Source of the DNA: JBBSTY01 sp038235385 | Lineage (GTDB): Bacteria > Actinomycetota > Acidimicrobiia > Acidimicrobiales > Acidimicrobilacustridaceae | NCBI GenBank assembly: GCA_038235385.1 | Contig: JBBSTY010000023.1 | Span: forward strand, 1 to 33,201 | Direction: 5' to 3' | Length of the DNA stretch: 33,201 bases | Shown: positions 15,064-22,029 of the stretch, piece by piece | Numbering within the stretch: the first letter of the stretch is position 1 | Layout of the letters: each line of letters opens with the position of its first letter | The notes under the pieces: generated by a model | The model's database searches: none | The model's input: the letters and a program-made list of their open reading frames with translations, nothing else | What the model was told of the DNA's origin: nothing | Made by a program: the position numbers and the translations under genes

Positions 15064-15104
15064 CAGAATTGGGTTCCGTGTGCCCCATCGGACGGCCACG
15101 GTGA
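15064..15104 (+). promoter_or_regulatory. Possible leaderless mini-ORF before the ADP-ribosylglycohydrolase gene
   Basis: CAGAAT at 15064-15069, 8 nt, then GTG at 15078 opening an 8-codon ORF (MCPIGRPR) that stops with TGA at 15102-15104. That TGA overlaps an in-frame GTG (15101) of the downstream gene as GTGA. The rival start at TTG 15131 has a strong ribosome site, so this is uncertain. Confidence 0.3.
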
Positions 15105-15130
15105 CCGACACCGACCCCGAAGGAGCCACC

Positions 15131-16057
15131 TTGGGTACCGCCACGGTTTCCACCGCCGACCGGATCGCCGGCGGGCTGCTCGGCGTGCACGCCGGCGACT
15201 CCCTCGGAGCCACCCACGAGTTCCGACCCTGGGAGGAGCTCCGCCACGATGACCCGTCGTGGCGTCTGCGCGACATCATCGGAGGCGGCGCGTTCTCGTG
15301 GTCGCCCGGCGCCGCCACCGACGACACCGACCTCACCCGCTGCGTCCTCGACTCGTACCTGCCCGACGGCGAGTACGACCTGACCGGCATCGCGGACGCG
15401 ATGCGGGGATGGATGGACGCCTTGCCCCCGGACATCGGCCATGCCACCCGTGCCGGGCTCTCCGCGTACGCCGAATCCGGCGACCCACGCGATGCCGGGG
15501 CAGGCGTCGGCTCATGCGGCAACGGCTCGCTCATGCGCTGCATCCCCACCGGGCTGCTGCGCGCCGACCCGGCCGTCCGGGCCGTCGAATCCCGGGAGAT
15601 CTCCGCGATCACCCACGACGACCCGATCTGCCAGGACGCCTGTGTGGCCTACACCACCATCGTGGCCAACCTCCTGGCCGGCGCCCCCGCCGCTGACTCC
15701 ATCGCTCACGGGCTCACCGGTGCCAGCCCCGGTGTCGCCGACGCGATCCGTGCCGGTCTCCGCCTCGACCTGGCCGACCTGGCCCAGAACCACGGCAACC
15801 CGTATGGCGGATCGGGGTACGTCCTGCACTCGCTCTCCCTCGCCGTCGCTGCGCTGGCCGATCCCCGGTCGTTCGAAGCGGTCATCTGCGACGTCGTCCA
15901 CTTGGGCGGCGACACCGACACCAACGCGGCGATCGCCGGCGGTCTCGTCGGCGCCCGCGACGGCGCCACCACCATCCCCGACCGTTGGGTTTCCGTGCTC
16001 CAGTACGGCGCCGAGCTCGCTGCGGCCGCCACTGCCATCGACGCCCTCCGCGCCTGA
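15131..16057 (+). CDS. ADP-ribosylglycohydrolase-family protein
   Basis: Hydrolyses an ADP-ribose linkage, for example on modified protein, or a related nucleoside-type bond, using two magnesium ions. 308 residues from the TTG at 15131, which has GAAGGAG five bases upstream; GTG 15101 is an alternative. The metal sites are visible: GVHAGDSLGATHEF near the N-terminus, SPGAATDDTDLTR, and the C-terminal VVHLGGDTDTNAAIAGGLVGA, where GGDTDTNA is the family hallmark. GNGSLMRCIPTGLL is also typical. No partner ADP-ribosyltransferase is visible near it, so the substrate cannot be inferred. A weak hairpin follows. Confidence 0.9.
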   Translation: MGTATVSTADRIAGGLLGVHAGDSLGATHEFRPWEELRHDDPSWRLRDIIGGGAFSWSPGAATDDTDLTRCVLDSYLPDGEYDLTGIADAMRGWMDALPPDIGHATRAGLSAYAESGDPRDAGAGVGSCGNGSLMRCIPTGLLRADPAVRAVESREISAITHDDPICQDACVAYTTIVANLLAGAPAADSIAHGLTGASPGVADAIRAGLRLDLADLAQNHGNPYGGSGYVLHSLSLAVAALADPRSFEAVICDVVHLGGDTDTNAAIAGGLVGARDGATTIPDRWVSVLQYGAELAAAATAIDALRA

Positions 16058-16074
16058 CGCCGACGCCCCTGGCA

Positions 16075-16102
16075 CCACCTTCAGCGCCACCGGCGAAGGT
16101 GG
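16075..16102 (+). terminator. Hairpin after the ADP-ribosylglycohydrolase gene
   Basis: CCACCTTC and GAAGGTGG form a perfect 8-bp stem around a 12-nt loop, 18 nt beyond the stop codon. The following bases are not a T-run, so it is a weak terminator candidate. Confidence 0.4.
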
Positions 16103-16176
16103 ACTTCGTTCGACTTGCCGGACCTGACGGCCCAGCGTCATGGGCGTGGGACCTCGCGGACGGGCTACGCGTCGAT

Positions 16177-16206
16177 GTCGCCGTCGCCGTCGCCGTCGCC
16201 GTCGCG
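16177..16206. repeat. GTCGCC hexamer microsatellite
   Basis: Four perfect copies of GTCGCC at 16177-16200 and then GTCGCG. Non-coding as far as I can tell. Confidence 0.8.
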
Positions 16207-16355
16207 ACCCGGCCGCTACCAACGCGAGGGCGACCCCCACGAGCTCGCCCTCACCCGCAACCTCATGCTCCGCCGCCTCCGCGAGCACGCGCAGGTCGCG
16301 TCGTCCGGCCGGGAACGACGGGGGGGTGGGCCGGTCGAGCGGAGGCGTCGTCGGC

Positions 16356-16361
16356 TACCTT
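16356..16361 (+). promoter_or_regulatory. -10 hexamer for leaderless SDR transcript
   Basis: TACCTT ends 7 nt before the ATG at 16369. No recognisable -35. Confidence 0.5.
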
Positions 16362-16368
16362 CCGGCTC

Positions 16369-17145
16369 ATGGAGATCCGCGTGGATGGCAGGACCGCCTT
16401 GGTGACGGGGGCGTCGCGGGGGATCGGCAAGGCGATCGCCGCCGAGCTCGCGGCGAGCGGCGCCAACGTCATGTTGTCGTCCCGGAAACCCGAGGCCCTC
16501 GATGCCGCCGTCTCCGAGATCGTGGACCGCTACGCCGGCACGTGTCCCGACATCGCTGAGCGCCTGGGTCGGTTCGCGGCGAACGCCGGCGATCCGGACG
16601 CGGCGCGAGCCTGCACCGAGGCCACCGTCGACCGGTTCGGTTCGGTCGACATCCTCGTGAACAACGCGGCCACCAACCCGTACATGGGCCCGTCGATCGA
16701 CATCGACCTCGCCGCGTTCGACAAGACCGTCCAGGTGAACTGGCGCGGTCCGCTCGTCTGGTCGCAGTGCGCCTGGCGGGCGTGGATGGCCGACAACGGC
16801 GGCGTCATCGTGAACGTCGCGTCCATCGGCGGGTTGTCGGTCGAACCCACCATCGGCATCTACAACGGCACCAAGGCCGCCCTGTTGCACCTCACGCGCA
16901 CGCTGTCGGCCGAGCTCGCGCCCGGCGTGCGGGTGAACGCCGTCGCTCCGGGATTGGTCAAGACCGACATGGCCCGGGCGCTGTGGGAGCCCAACGAAGA
17001 GGTCATGGCGCGCCGCACGCCGCTCGGCCGCCTGGGCGAGCCGACCGACATCGCCAACGCCGTGCTGTTCCTGTGCAGCGACGCGGCGAGCTGGATCACG
17101 GGTGAGGCCCTCGTCGTCGACGGCGGTGCGCTCAAGCGGGGCTGA
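16369..17145 (+). CDS. Short-chain dehydrogenase/reductase (SDR)
   Basis: NAD(P)-dependent oxidoreductase of the classical SDR type. 258 residues. TGASRGIG at 13-20 is the dinucleotide-binding turn, NNAA at 98-101 the structural motif, and S152, Y165 and K169 (YNGTK) the catalytic set. PG...T near NAVAPGLVKTDMA and a C-terminal ITGEALVVDGGALKRG complete the family pattern. An insertion-like stretch at 54-76 (DRYAGTCPDIAERLGRFAAN) replaces the usual short DV motif loop. Substrate unknown; 3-ketoacyl or steroid-type alcohols are common for such proteins. Convergent with hsp20, 3 bp between stops. Confidence 0.92.
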   Translation: MEIRVDGRTALVTGASRGIGKAIAAELAASGANVMLSSRKPEALDAAVSEIVDRYAGTCPDIAERLGRFAANAGDPDAARACTEATVDRFGSVDILVNNAATNPYMGPSIDIDLAAFDKTVQVNWRGPLVWSQCAWRAWMADNGGVIVNVASIGGLSVEPTIGIYNGTKAALLHLTRTLSAELAPGVRVNAVAPGLVKTDMARALWEPNEEVMARRTPLGRLGEPTDIANAVLFLCSDAASWITGEALVVDGGALKRG

Positions 17146-17148
17146 CCG

Positions 17149-17550
17149 TCAGGCCGGCGAGGGCGAGATCCGCAGCGCCCCGCTCGGTTCGCCACGCAGG
17201 GCACGGATCGCCAACTGGCCGTTGGTGAGCGTCGCCTCCAGACCAGCGCTGTAGCCCTCGGGCAGCTCGAGCATGCGTTCGAAGCCGCCGTAGTTCCACT
17301 CGTGCACGAGGTAGTCGCGTGGCCCGGCGCTGCGCAGGTGCGCCCAGAAGCGGAGGTGACGGCCGTCGAGCTCGATGGTGACGTCCTCCGGGGTGACCGC
17401 GGGCAGCGGCGCCACCACCACGATGGCGCTGGAAGCTTCGTAGATGTTCACGGGGACGTGCTGTGGGCGCATCGTCCGTTCGGTGTCCGCGGTGGCATCG
17501 ATCACCTCTTGGCGCGTCGGCTGGTCGGGCGGCAACTGACTGGTGCTCAT
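17149..17550 (-). CDS. Hsp20/alpha-crystallin-family small heat-shock protein
   Basis: ATP-independent holdase chaperone. 133 residues from the ATG at 17550, which has AGGAGG five to six bases upstream (17556-17561). The alpha-crystallin domain spans about residues 33-125: VNIYEASSAIVVVAPLPAVTPEDVTIELDGRHLRFWA..., then WNYGGFERMLELPEGYSAGLEATLTNGQLAIRAL, where the last piece corresponds to the conserved A/L-x-x-x-NGVL-type motif, here NGQLAI. The C-terminal tail is short and I see no standard I-x-I anchor. No CIRCE or HAIR element is visible upstream, so heat regulation cannot be claimed. Confidence 0.85.
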   Translation of the reverse strand: MSTSQLPPDQPTRQEVIDATADTERTMRPQHVPVNIYEASSAIVVVAPLPAVTPEDVTIELDGRHLRFWAHLRSAGPRDYLVHEWNYGGFERMLELPEGYSAGLEATLTNGQLAIRALRGEPSGALRISPSPA

Positions 17551-17706
17551 GCGGGCCTCCTGTGCTCGTGCAGCACCGAAGCGGCGCGGTCGGCCGGATC
17601 TGGTGCCACCCTCCATCCCTGACCATTTCGGTGACGTCCTAGTACCGACGGTCGTCGGGGGTCGGGGGTCGGGGCGTCCGGTCCTCCCGCCGTGGCACGG
17701 ATCGGC

Positions 17707-18762
17707 TCAGCGCATCAGGTGGCGGGCGCCGTACACGGGCAGGTCGAGGAACGTGAGCACCCCCGGGTCGGCCTCGACCACATGCGGGATGGCGTTGATG
17801 ACGTGCATGGCCGTGGCCAGGCAACCCGCGTGGTTGTGGTCGCCGCGGTCCGAGGAGAGCGAGAGCTCGAGGTGGACGTTGGGCTCGCCGGCGATGTCGA
17901 TGCGGTAGCCGTGCCCCTGCGGCCACGCCGGTGCGTCGCCGTCGCGGAGCCGGGTGACGTGCTCGACGACGATCCGCGCGTGGTCGCCGACCATGCCCCG
18001 GATCTCGAATCGCATCCCCGAGATCGTGCCCTTGGAGACCGTTCCCGAGGCGATCTCGATGTCTTCGTCGGCCCGGATGATCTCGTGCTCCTCGGTGATG
18101 GCGTCCAGCTCGACGTCGAGCGACGCCGCGACCAGTTCGATGACCGGCCCCCACGCGAGCGCGGTGGAACCGGCGGCCAACAGGAGCGAGTTGGTGGTGT
18201 CGGGCTTCCCGAAGCCCATGATCTCGAACATGGTGAAGGGGTTGTCCCACGTGGCGTAGTTGACGATCTCCATCATCCGCACGGTCTGCACCTCCTTGCA
18301 CAGCGCCAGCGCTCCGATGGTGATGCCGGCGTTGCCGAACCCCGGATCGATGCCCGAGCTGTAGAAGGAGGTACCACCCTCGAGGCACGCTGCCTGCAAC
18401 CGGTCGTGCACCCCGATCCCCGCCGCCCTGGGGTAGAGCAGCGGGACGTAGGACGTGTTCACGACGTTCTTCCCGGCGGTGAGCATGGTGGCGATGTCGT
18501 CGATGACCCCATCGGGGCGGACGTCGGAGTTCGCCGTGTAGCAGATGACGTCCGCGTCGGTGTCGTACAGGAGGGCGTCCATGTCCTGGGTGGCGAGGAC
18601 GCCCGTGGGGTCGATGCCGACGATCTCGCCGGCGTCACGGCCCGCCTTGCCGTCGCTGTGCACCCACAGGCCAGCGAGCTCCAGGTCCGGGTGCTCGACG
18701 ATGGCCGGCACGGCGTGGATGCCCACGGTGCCCGTGGCCCACTGGATCACTCGGTAGGGCAT
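17707..18762 (-). CDS. Dihydrodipicolinate-reductase-like NAD(P)-dependent dehydrogenase
   Basis: 351 residues. An N-terminal Rossmann fold (YRVIQWATGTVGIHAVPAIVEHPDLELAG) and a DapB-like overall plan, but it lacks the diaminopimelate-pathway active-site block and is longer. In mycobacteria and other Actinobacteria such proteins are labelled NAD(P)H-dependent amine dehydrogenase or dihydrodipicolinate-reductase-like; 2,4-diaminopentanoate dehydrogenase is a characterised relative. The substrate here is unknown. The ATG at 18762 is preferred because GGGGG lies just upstream. A -10 (TACCGT) and a perfect palindrome lie in the 60 bp before it, suggesting repression by a dimeric regulator. It follows menE in the same direction but with its own promoter. 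Confidence 0.85.
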   Translation of the reverse strand: MPYRVIQWATGTVGIHAVPAIVEHPDLELAGLWVHSDGKAGRDAGEIVGIDPTGVLATQDMDALLYDTDADVICYTANSDVRPDGVIDDIATMLTAGKNVVNTSYVPLLYPRAAGIGVHDRLQAACLEGGTSFYSSGIDPGFGNAGITIGALALCKEVQTVRMMEIVNYATWDNPFTMFEIMGFGKPDTTNSLLLAAGSTALAWGPVIELVAASLDVELDAITEEHEIIRADEDIEIASGTVSKGTISGMRFEIRGMVGDHARIVVEHVTRLRDGDAPAWPQGHGYRIDIAGEPNVHLELSLSSDRGDHNHAGCLATAMHVINAIPHVVEADPGVLTFLDLPVYGARHLMR

Positions 18763-18790
18763 GGTTCCCCCTGCGCTCGACGTGCGGGCC

Positions 18791-18796
18791 ACGGTA
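18791..18796 (-). promoter_or_regulatory. -10 hexamer of the dehydrogenase gene
   Basis: TACCGT on the minus strand, 28 nt before the ATG at 18762. Transcription would begin near 18784, with a short leader holding the GGGGG ribosome site. The -35 region falls inside the palindrome at 18803-18825. Confidence 0.45.
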
Positions 18797-18802
18797 GTCG
18801 GA

Positions 18803-18825
18803 GGACCTGACGGTTCGTCAGGTCC
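18803..18825. promoter_or_regulatory. Perfect palindrome, probable operator
   Basis: GGACCTGACG, three central bases, CGTCAGGTCC: 10-bp arms with no mismatch. The core TGACGnnnCGTCA has the symmetry of a TetR- or GntR-type operator. It covers the expected -35 region of the dehydrogenase gene starting at 18762. It also sits about 52 nt after the menE stop on the same strand, so a terminator role is possible, but no T-run follows. Confidence 0.6.
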
Positions 18826-18876
18826 AACACGACTGCGCCCTCGGGTCCGTCTTTCGCCGCTGGGGCCGCCGGCGGG

Positions 18877-20007
18877 TCAGAGGGACCTGCGCTCGACCTT
18901 GCCGAGGAGCGTGCGGGGGAGCGCGTCGACCACCTCGAGCTGGCGGGGCGCGGCGAACGCCGGCAGCTCGGTCTTGGCGTGGGCCCGCAACTCGTCGAGC
19001 GTCGGCGGGTTCTCGGGTTCGCTCGGCACGACGACGGCCACGACCCGGGCCCCCCACTCGGGGTCGGGGCGCCCGACCACCGCGACCTCGGCGACCGCTG
19101 GGTGGTGGGCGAGGACCCGCTCGACCTCGGTCGGCCAGACGTTCTCGCCTCCGGTGATCACGAGGTCGCCGCGACGGCCGTGCACGGTGAGGGTGCCGTC
19201 GGCGGCCAGCTCGCCGGCATCGTCGGTCCCGAACCAACCGTCGTCGTCCTTCGGGTCGAAACCCTCCGGGGGGTACGCGTCGCCGCGGTACGCCCGCAGC
19301 AGCATCGGGCCCCGGACCTGGATCTCGCCGTCGACGATGCGGAGCTCGACCCCGTCGAGCGCATGACCGTCGTACACGAACGCGCTGCCCGTCTCGGTCA
19401 TGCCGTAGCTCACGACGGTGTTGGGTGGGATGACGGCTGGCGGCGCGGCGCCGCCGACGACGATGCGCCGGACCACCGCCGGATCGATCCGGGCGAGCGC
19501 GGTCGGCACCAGCGTGGTGAGGGTGGCGCCGCGACGGGCGGCATCGGTCGCCGCGCCGGCGTCGAAGGAGGGGTGGATCTCGAGCTCGACGTCGAGGTGC
19601 CGCGCCCGTTGGACCACCGACAGGCCGGCGACGTGGGACACCGGGAGGCAGCAGAGCCAGCGATCCCGCTCGGGGTCGACCCCGAGCCCCGTGCTGGTGG
19701 CGAGGGACATCGCCGCGACCGAGTCGTGGGTGTGCACGACCCCCTTCGGAGATCCCGTGCTCCCGCTCGTGGCGATCACGACCGCATCACCGTCGAGGGT
19801 GGGGATGCCGCCGTCGAGGCGTTCGTGACGTTCGCCGTGCTCGTCGATCACCGCGGCCGGCCGCAGCGAGTCGAGCAGGTGAGCGACCGCCGGCGGCGGG
19901 AGGCGGGGGTCGATCGGCAGCAACGCATCACCGTCGGCCTCGATCCGGCGCATGGTGGCGACGAACTCGGGCCCGGCGGGCAGGGCGACGGCGATCAGGT
20001 CGGGCAC
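18877..20007 (-). CDS. menE: o-Succinylbenzoate-CoA ligase
   Basis: Activates o-succinylbenzoate with ATP and CoA in menaquinone synthesis. ANL superfamily. 376 residues, short like mycobacterial MenE because the N-terminal subdomain is reduced. ATP motif ATSGSTGSPKG at 79-89; SYGMTETGSAF in the middle; DGWFGTDDAGELAADGTLTVHGRRGD, then ITGGENVWPTEVERVLAHHPAV; the end has LLGKVERR with the catalytic Lys at 370. Start GTG 20007, with TACGCT ending 7 nt before it, suggests leaderless transcription. Function is inferred mainly from its place beside menA, menH, menD, menF and menG, since ANL ligases are hard to assign on motif alone. Confidence 0.88.
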   Translation of the reverse strand: MPDLIAVALPAGPEFVATMRRIEADGDALLPIDPRLPPPAVAHLLDSLRPAAVIDEHGERHERLDGGIPTLDGDAVVIATSGSTGSPKGVVHTHDSVAAMSLATSTGLGVDPERDRWLCCLPVSHVAGLSVVQRARHLDVELEIHPSFDAGAATDAARRGATLTTLVPTALARIDPAVVRRIVVGGAAPPAVIPPNTVVSYGMTETGSAFVYDGHALDGVELRIVDGEIQVRGPMLLRAYRGDAYPPEGFDPKDDDGWFGTDDAGELAADGTLTVHGRRGDLVITGGENVWPTEVERVLAHHPAVAEVAVVGRPDPEWGARVVAVVVPSEPENPPTLDELRAHAKTELPAFAAPRQLEVVDALPRTLLGKVERRSL

Positions 20008-20014
20008 GGCCGAC

Positions 20015-20020
20015 AGCGTA
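20015..20020 (-). promoter_or_regulatory. -10 hexamer for leaderless menE transcript
   Basis: TACGCT on the minus strand ends 7 nt before the GTG at 20007. The divergent menA -10 lies 58 bp away, so the two promoters share a space of 99 bp. Confidence 0.5.
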
Positions 20021-20077
20021 CGGACCCGAGCGGCGGTTGCCGCGCTCGTGGGTTCGGTCGCTCGCAGGTCGGGCGCC

Positions 20078-20110
20078 TACCCTGCCGGGGTGATCGGGAC
20101 CCGGGCGTGA
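20078..20110 (+). promoter_or_regulatory. Leaderless upstream mini-ORF coupled to menA
   Basis: TACCCT at 20078-20083, 6 nt, then GTG at 20090 opening a six-codon ORF (MIGTRA) that stops with TGA at 20108-20110. This TGA overlaps the menA GTG (20107-20109) as GTGA. There is no good ribosome site of its own before the menA start, so terminating ribosomes could restart there. Confidence 0.5.
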
Positions 20111-21159
20111 GCGCAGACGAGACCTCCGCACCGAGGCTCCGCGGCTGGCGCATGTGGCTGGCGGGTGCCCGTCCGCGCACGCTGCCGGCTGCCATCGTGC
20201 CCGTGCTGGTGGGGACCGCCGTGGCTGCGGGGCTCAACGGTCCGGCCGGGGGTTGGACCCTCGTCGCGCCGACCGAGGGCATCATCTGGTCGGTCGACCC
20301 CGGTCTGGCGAAGGGGATCGTCGTGTGGCGGATGATCGCCGCCATGGTCGTGGCCCTCGCCATCCAGATCGGGATGAACTACGCCAACGACTACTCCGAC
20401 GGCAAGCGGGGCACCGACGATCCAGGCCTGCGCGTCGGTCCTCCACGGCTCGTCGGGTGGGGGCTGGCACCCGCCGCCCACGTGAAGGCGGCCGCCTTCA
20501 CCGCGTTCGGCGTCGCCGGACTGGCCGGTCTCGCCCTCGCGGCCGCCACCACGTGGTGGCTCATCCCCGTCGGGATCGTGTGCTTCCTCGCCGGGTGGTT
20601 CTACACCGGCGGTCCGAGGCCCTACGGCTACGCCGGCCTGGGCGAGGTGTTCGTCTTCGTGTTCTTCGGACTGGTCGCGACCGTCGGTTCGGCGTACGTC
20701 CAGACCGGTCTGCTCGGCGTCGTGCCCGATGGCGGGTTGCTCACCGGGGCGCTCCCGCGTTCGATCACGGGGTACCCGATCGTGCTGTGGGGTTCGGCGG
20801 TGGCGCTCGGGATGCTCGCCACCGCCCTGCTCGTGATCAACAACCTCCGCGACATCCCCACCGACGCGGCGTCGGGCAAGCGCACCCTGGCGGTGAAGCT
20901 CGGTGATCGGCGCACCCGGATCCTCTACATCGTGCTCATGTACACCCCGTTCTTCCTGGTGCCCGTCGCGTGCGGGCTCGGCGGGCGCCCGCTCGGCGCC
21001 GCGTCGCTGTTCGCCGTGGTCACCGTGGTGAAGCCCATGAAGGCGGTGATCTCGGGCGCGACCGGTCGCGACCTGATCCCGGTCCTCGGCCTGACCGGCC
21101 GCGTGCAGCTCATCTTCGGGCTGCTGCTGGCGGCTGGCCTCTACCTGTCCGCGGCCTGA
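20107..21159 (+). CDS. menA: 1,4-dihydroxy-2-naphthoate polyprenyltransferase
   Basis: Membrane UbiA-family enzyme that joins a polyprenyl chain to DHNA, giving demethylmenaquinol. 350 residues from GTG 20107. WLAGARPRTLPAAIVPVLVGTA opens the family pattern; the first Asp-rich motif is NYANDYSDGKRGTDD (91-105), the second NNLRDIPTDAASGKRTLAVKLGD. Eight or nine hydrophobic helices are visible. A loop of about 25 residues between the first two helices (GPAGGWTLVAPTEG...) is longer than usual for the family. The stop overlaps the end of menH, on the other strand, by 19 bp. A leaderless mini-ORF precedes and touches the start. Confidence 0.95.
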   Translation: MSADETSAPRLRGWRMWLAGARPRTLPAAIVPVLVGTAVAAGLNGPAGGWTLVAPTEGIIWSVDPGLAKGIVVWRMIAAMVVALAIQIGMNYANDYSDGKRGTDDPGLRVGPPRLVGWGLAPAAHVKAAAFTAFGVAGLAGLALAAATTWWLIPVGIVCFLAGWFYTGGPRPYGYAGLGEVFVFVFFGLVATVGSAYVQTGLLGVVPDGGLLTGALPRSITGYPIVLWGSAVALGMLATALLVINNLRDIPTDAASGKRTLAVKLGDRRTRILYIVLMYTPFFLVPVACGLGGRPLGAASLFAVVTVVKPMKAVISGATGRDLIPVLGLTGRVQLIFGLLLAAGLYLSAA

Positions 21160-21938
21160 ACGCCGGTTCTTCCCAGCCAATCGTGGAGGACCGCCGCCGT
21201 GGCGGCGGGCCGCTCGAGGTGCACCGTGTGGCCGGCATCGGGCACCACGACGTGGTCGGCGCACGGCATGCGCTGGGCCATGGCCTCGTTGATCCGGGTG
21301 AACTTGAGGTCGTCCCCACCCGTGATCAGCAGCACGGGCACCGTCACCTCACCGAGCCGGTCCCACAGCGGTTCCATGGCGCCGGTGCCGGCGAGGCGCA
21401 GGCTCGATGCCAACCCGGCGCGGGTGTTGGTGCACCGCTCGACCTCGTACCGCATCGCCTGGTGGATACCTGCGAAGAGGGGCAGGTCCAACCACTCGTG
21501 CACGAAGACCTCGACCCCCACCTGCTCGAGGTGGTCGGCGAGTTGGTCATCGGCGGTGCGTCGCGCCGCCCGCTCGTTCCGGTCGCCGAGCCCCGGCGAT
21601 GCCGCCACGAGGATCAGCCGCTCGACGACGTCGGGCCGGTCGAGCGCGAGTCGCAGGGCGAAGCGGCCGCCCATCGAGTAGCCGAGGTAGGTGCTCGGCC
21701 CGCACCCGTCGGCGATGAGCCCGACGCTGGCCTCGATCCCGGCGTACACGCCTGCCGACGCGCCGTGTCCGGGGAGGTCGACGCGGACGACCTCGTGCTC
21801 CGTCCCGAGATCACGGGCCAGCGGGCCCCAGCACCGACCGGTCTGGGTGAATCCGTGCAACAGCACGATGGGCGGGCCGGTCCCGCTGCGCTCGACCGCC
21901 ACCCGCTGCCTCGTCGATGCACCCGACCGGGACCCCAC
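21141..21938 (-). CDS. menH: SHCHC synthase-like alpha/beta hydrolase
   Basis: Alpha/beta-hydrolase fold enzyme proposed to eliminate pyruvate from SEPHCHC to give SHCHC, the step after MenD. 265 residues from GTG 21938. PIVLLHGFTQTGRCWGPLA is the oxyanion region; the nucleophile elbow is GYSMGGR with S88; ITGGDDLKF holds the Asp (D209 or D210); DAGHTVHLERP holds H237. Length and motifs fit MenH, and it lies between menA and menD, which decides the call; by sequence alone it could be another esterase-like protein. A TAGGGT hexamer ends 8 nt before the GTG. It converges on menA with a 19-bp overlap. Confidence 0.85.
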   Translation of the reverse strand: MGSRSGASTRQRVAVERSGTGPPIVLLHGFTQTGRCWGPLARDLGTEHEVVRVDLPGHGASAGVYAGIEASVGLIADGCGPSTYLGYSMGGRFALRLALDRPDVVERLILVAASPGLGDRNERAARRTADDQLADHLEQVGVEVFVHEWLDLPLFAGIHQAMRYEVERCTNTRAGLASSLRLAGTGAMEPLWDRLGEVTVPVLLITGGDDLKFTRINEAMAQRMPCADHVVVPDAGHTVHLERPAATAAVLHDWLGRTGVQAADR

Positions 21939-21946
21939 GGCGCCAG

Positions 21947-21952
21947 ACCCTA
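21947..21952 (-). promoter_or_regulatory. -10 hexamer for leaderless menH transcript
   Basis: TAGGGT on the minus strand, 8 nt before the GTG at 21938. Confidence 0.4.
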
Positions 21953-22017
21953 CCCGCCACCCTGCGGTCGTGGCGCCGGTGATCATCGTGGGTGGCGGCG
22001 TCGAGCGCGCCGGATCG

Positions 22018-22023
22018 TAGGCT
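22018..22023 (+). promoter_or_regulatory. -10 hexamer for leaderless menD transcript
   Basis: TAGGCT ends 6 nt before the ATG at 22030. menH and menD share a divergent space of 91 bp. Confidence 0.5.
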
Positions 22024-22029
22024 GCGGGC

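Larger units (their letters stand above)
16058..16368. other. 311-bp space with hairpin and GTCGCC microrepeat
   Basis: No convincing gene. It contains a hairpin at 16075-16102, a GTCGCC hexamer repeated four times at 16177-16200 with a part-copy after it, and the promoter of the SDR gene at its right end. A short open frame from 16115 crosses it but runs into the SDR gene in another frame and looks like low-complexity noise. Confidence 0.6.

Noticed and set aside
13068..15104. Long plus-strand open frame opposite the DUF255 gene
   Set aside because: No recognisable motif, while the opposite strand encodes a full, well-conserved protein.
16115..16405. Small gene in the space before the SDR gene
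   Set aside because: Low-complexity Ser-Pro and Arg runs from the hexamer repeat; it lacks a ribosome site and overlaps the SDR start.
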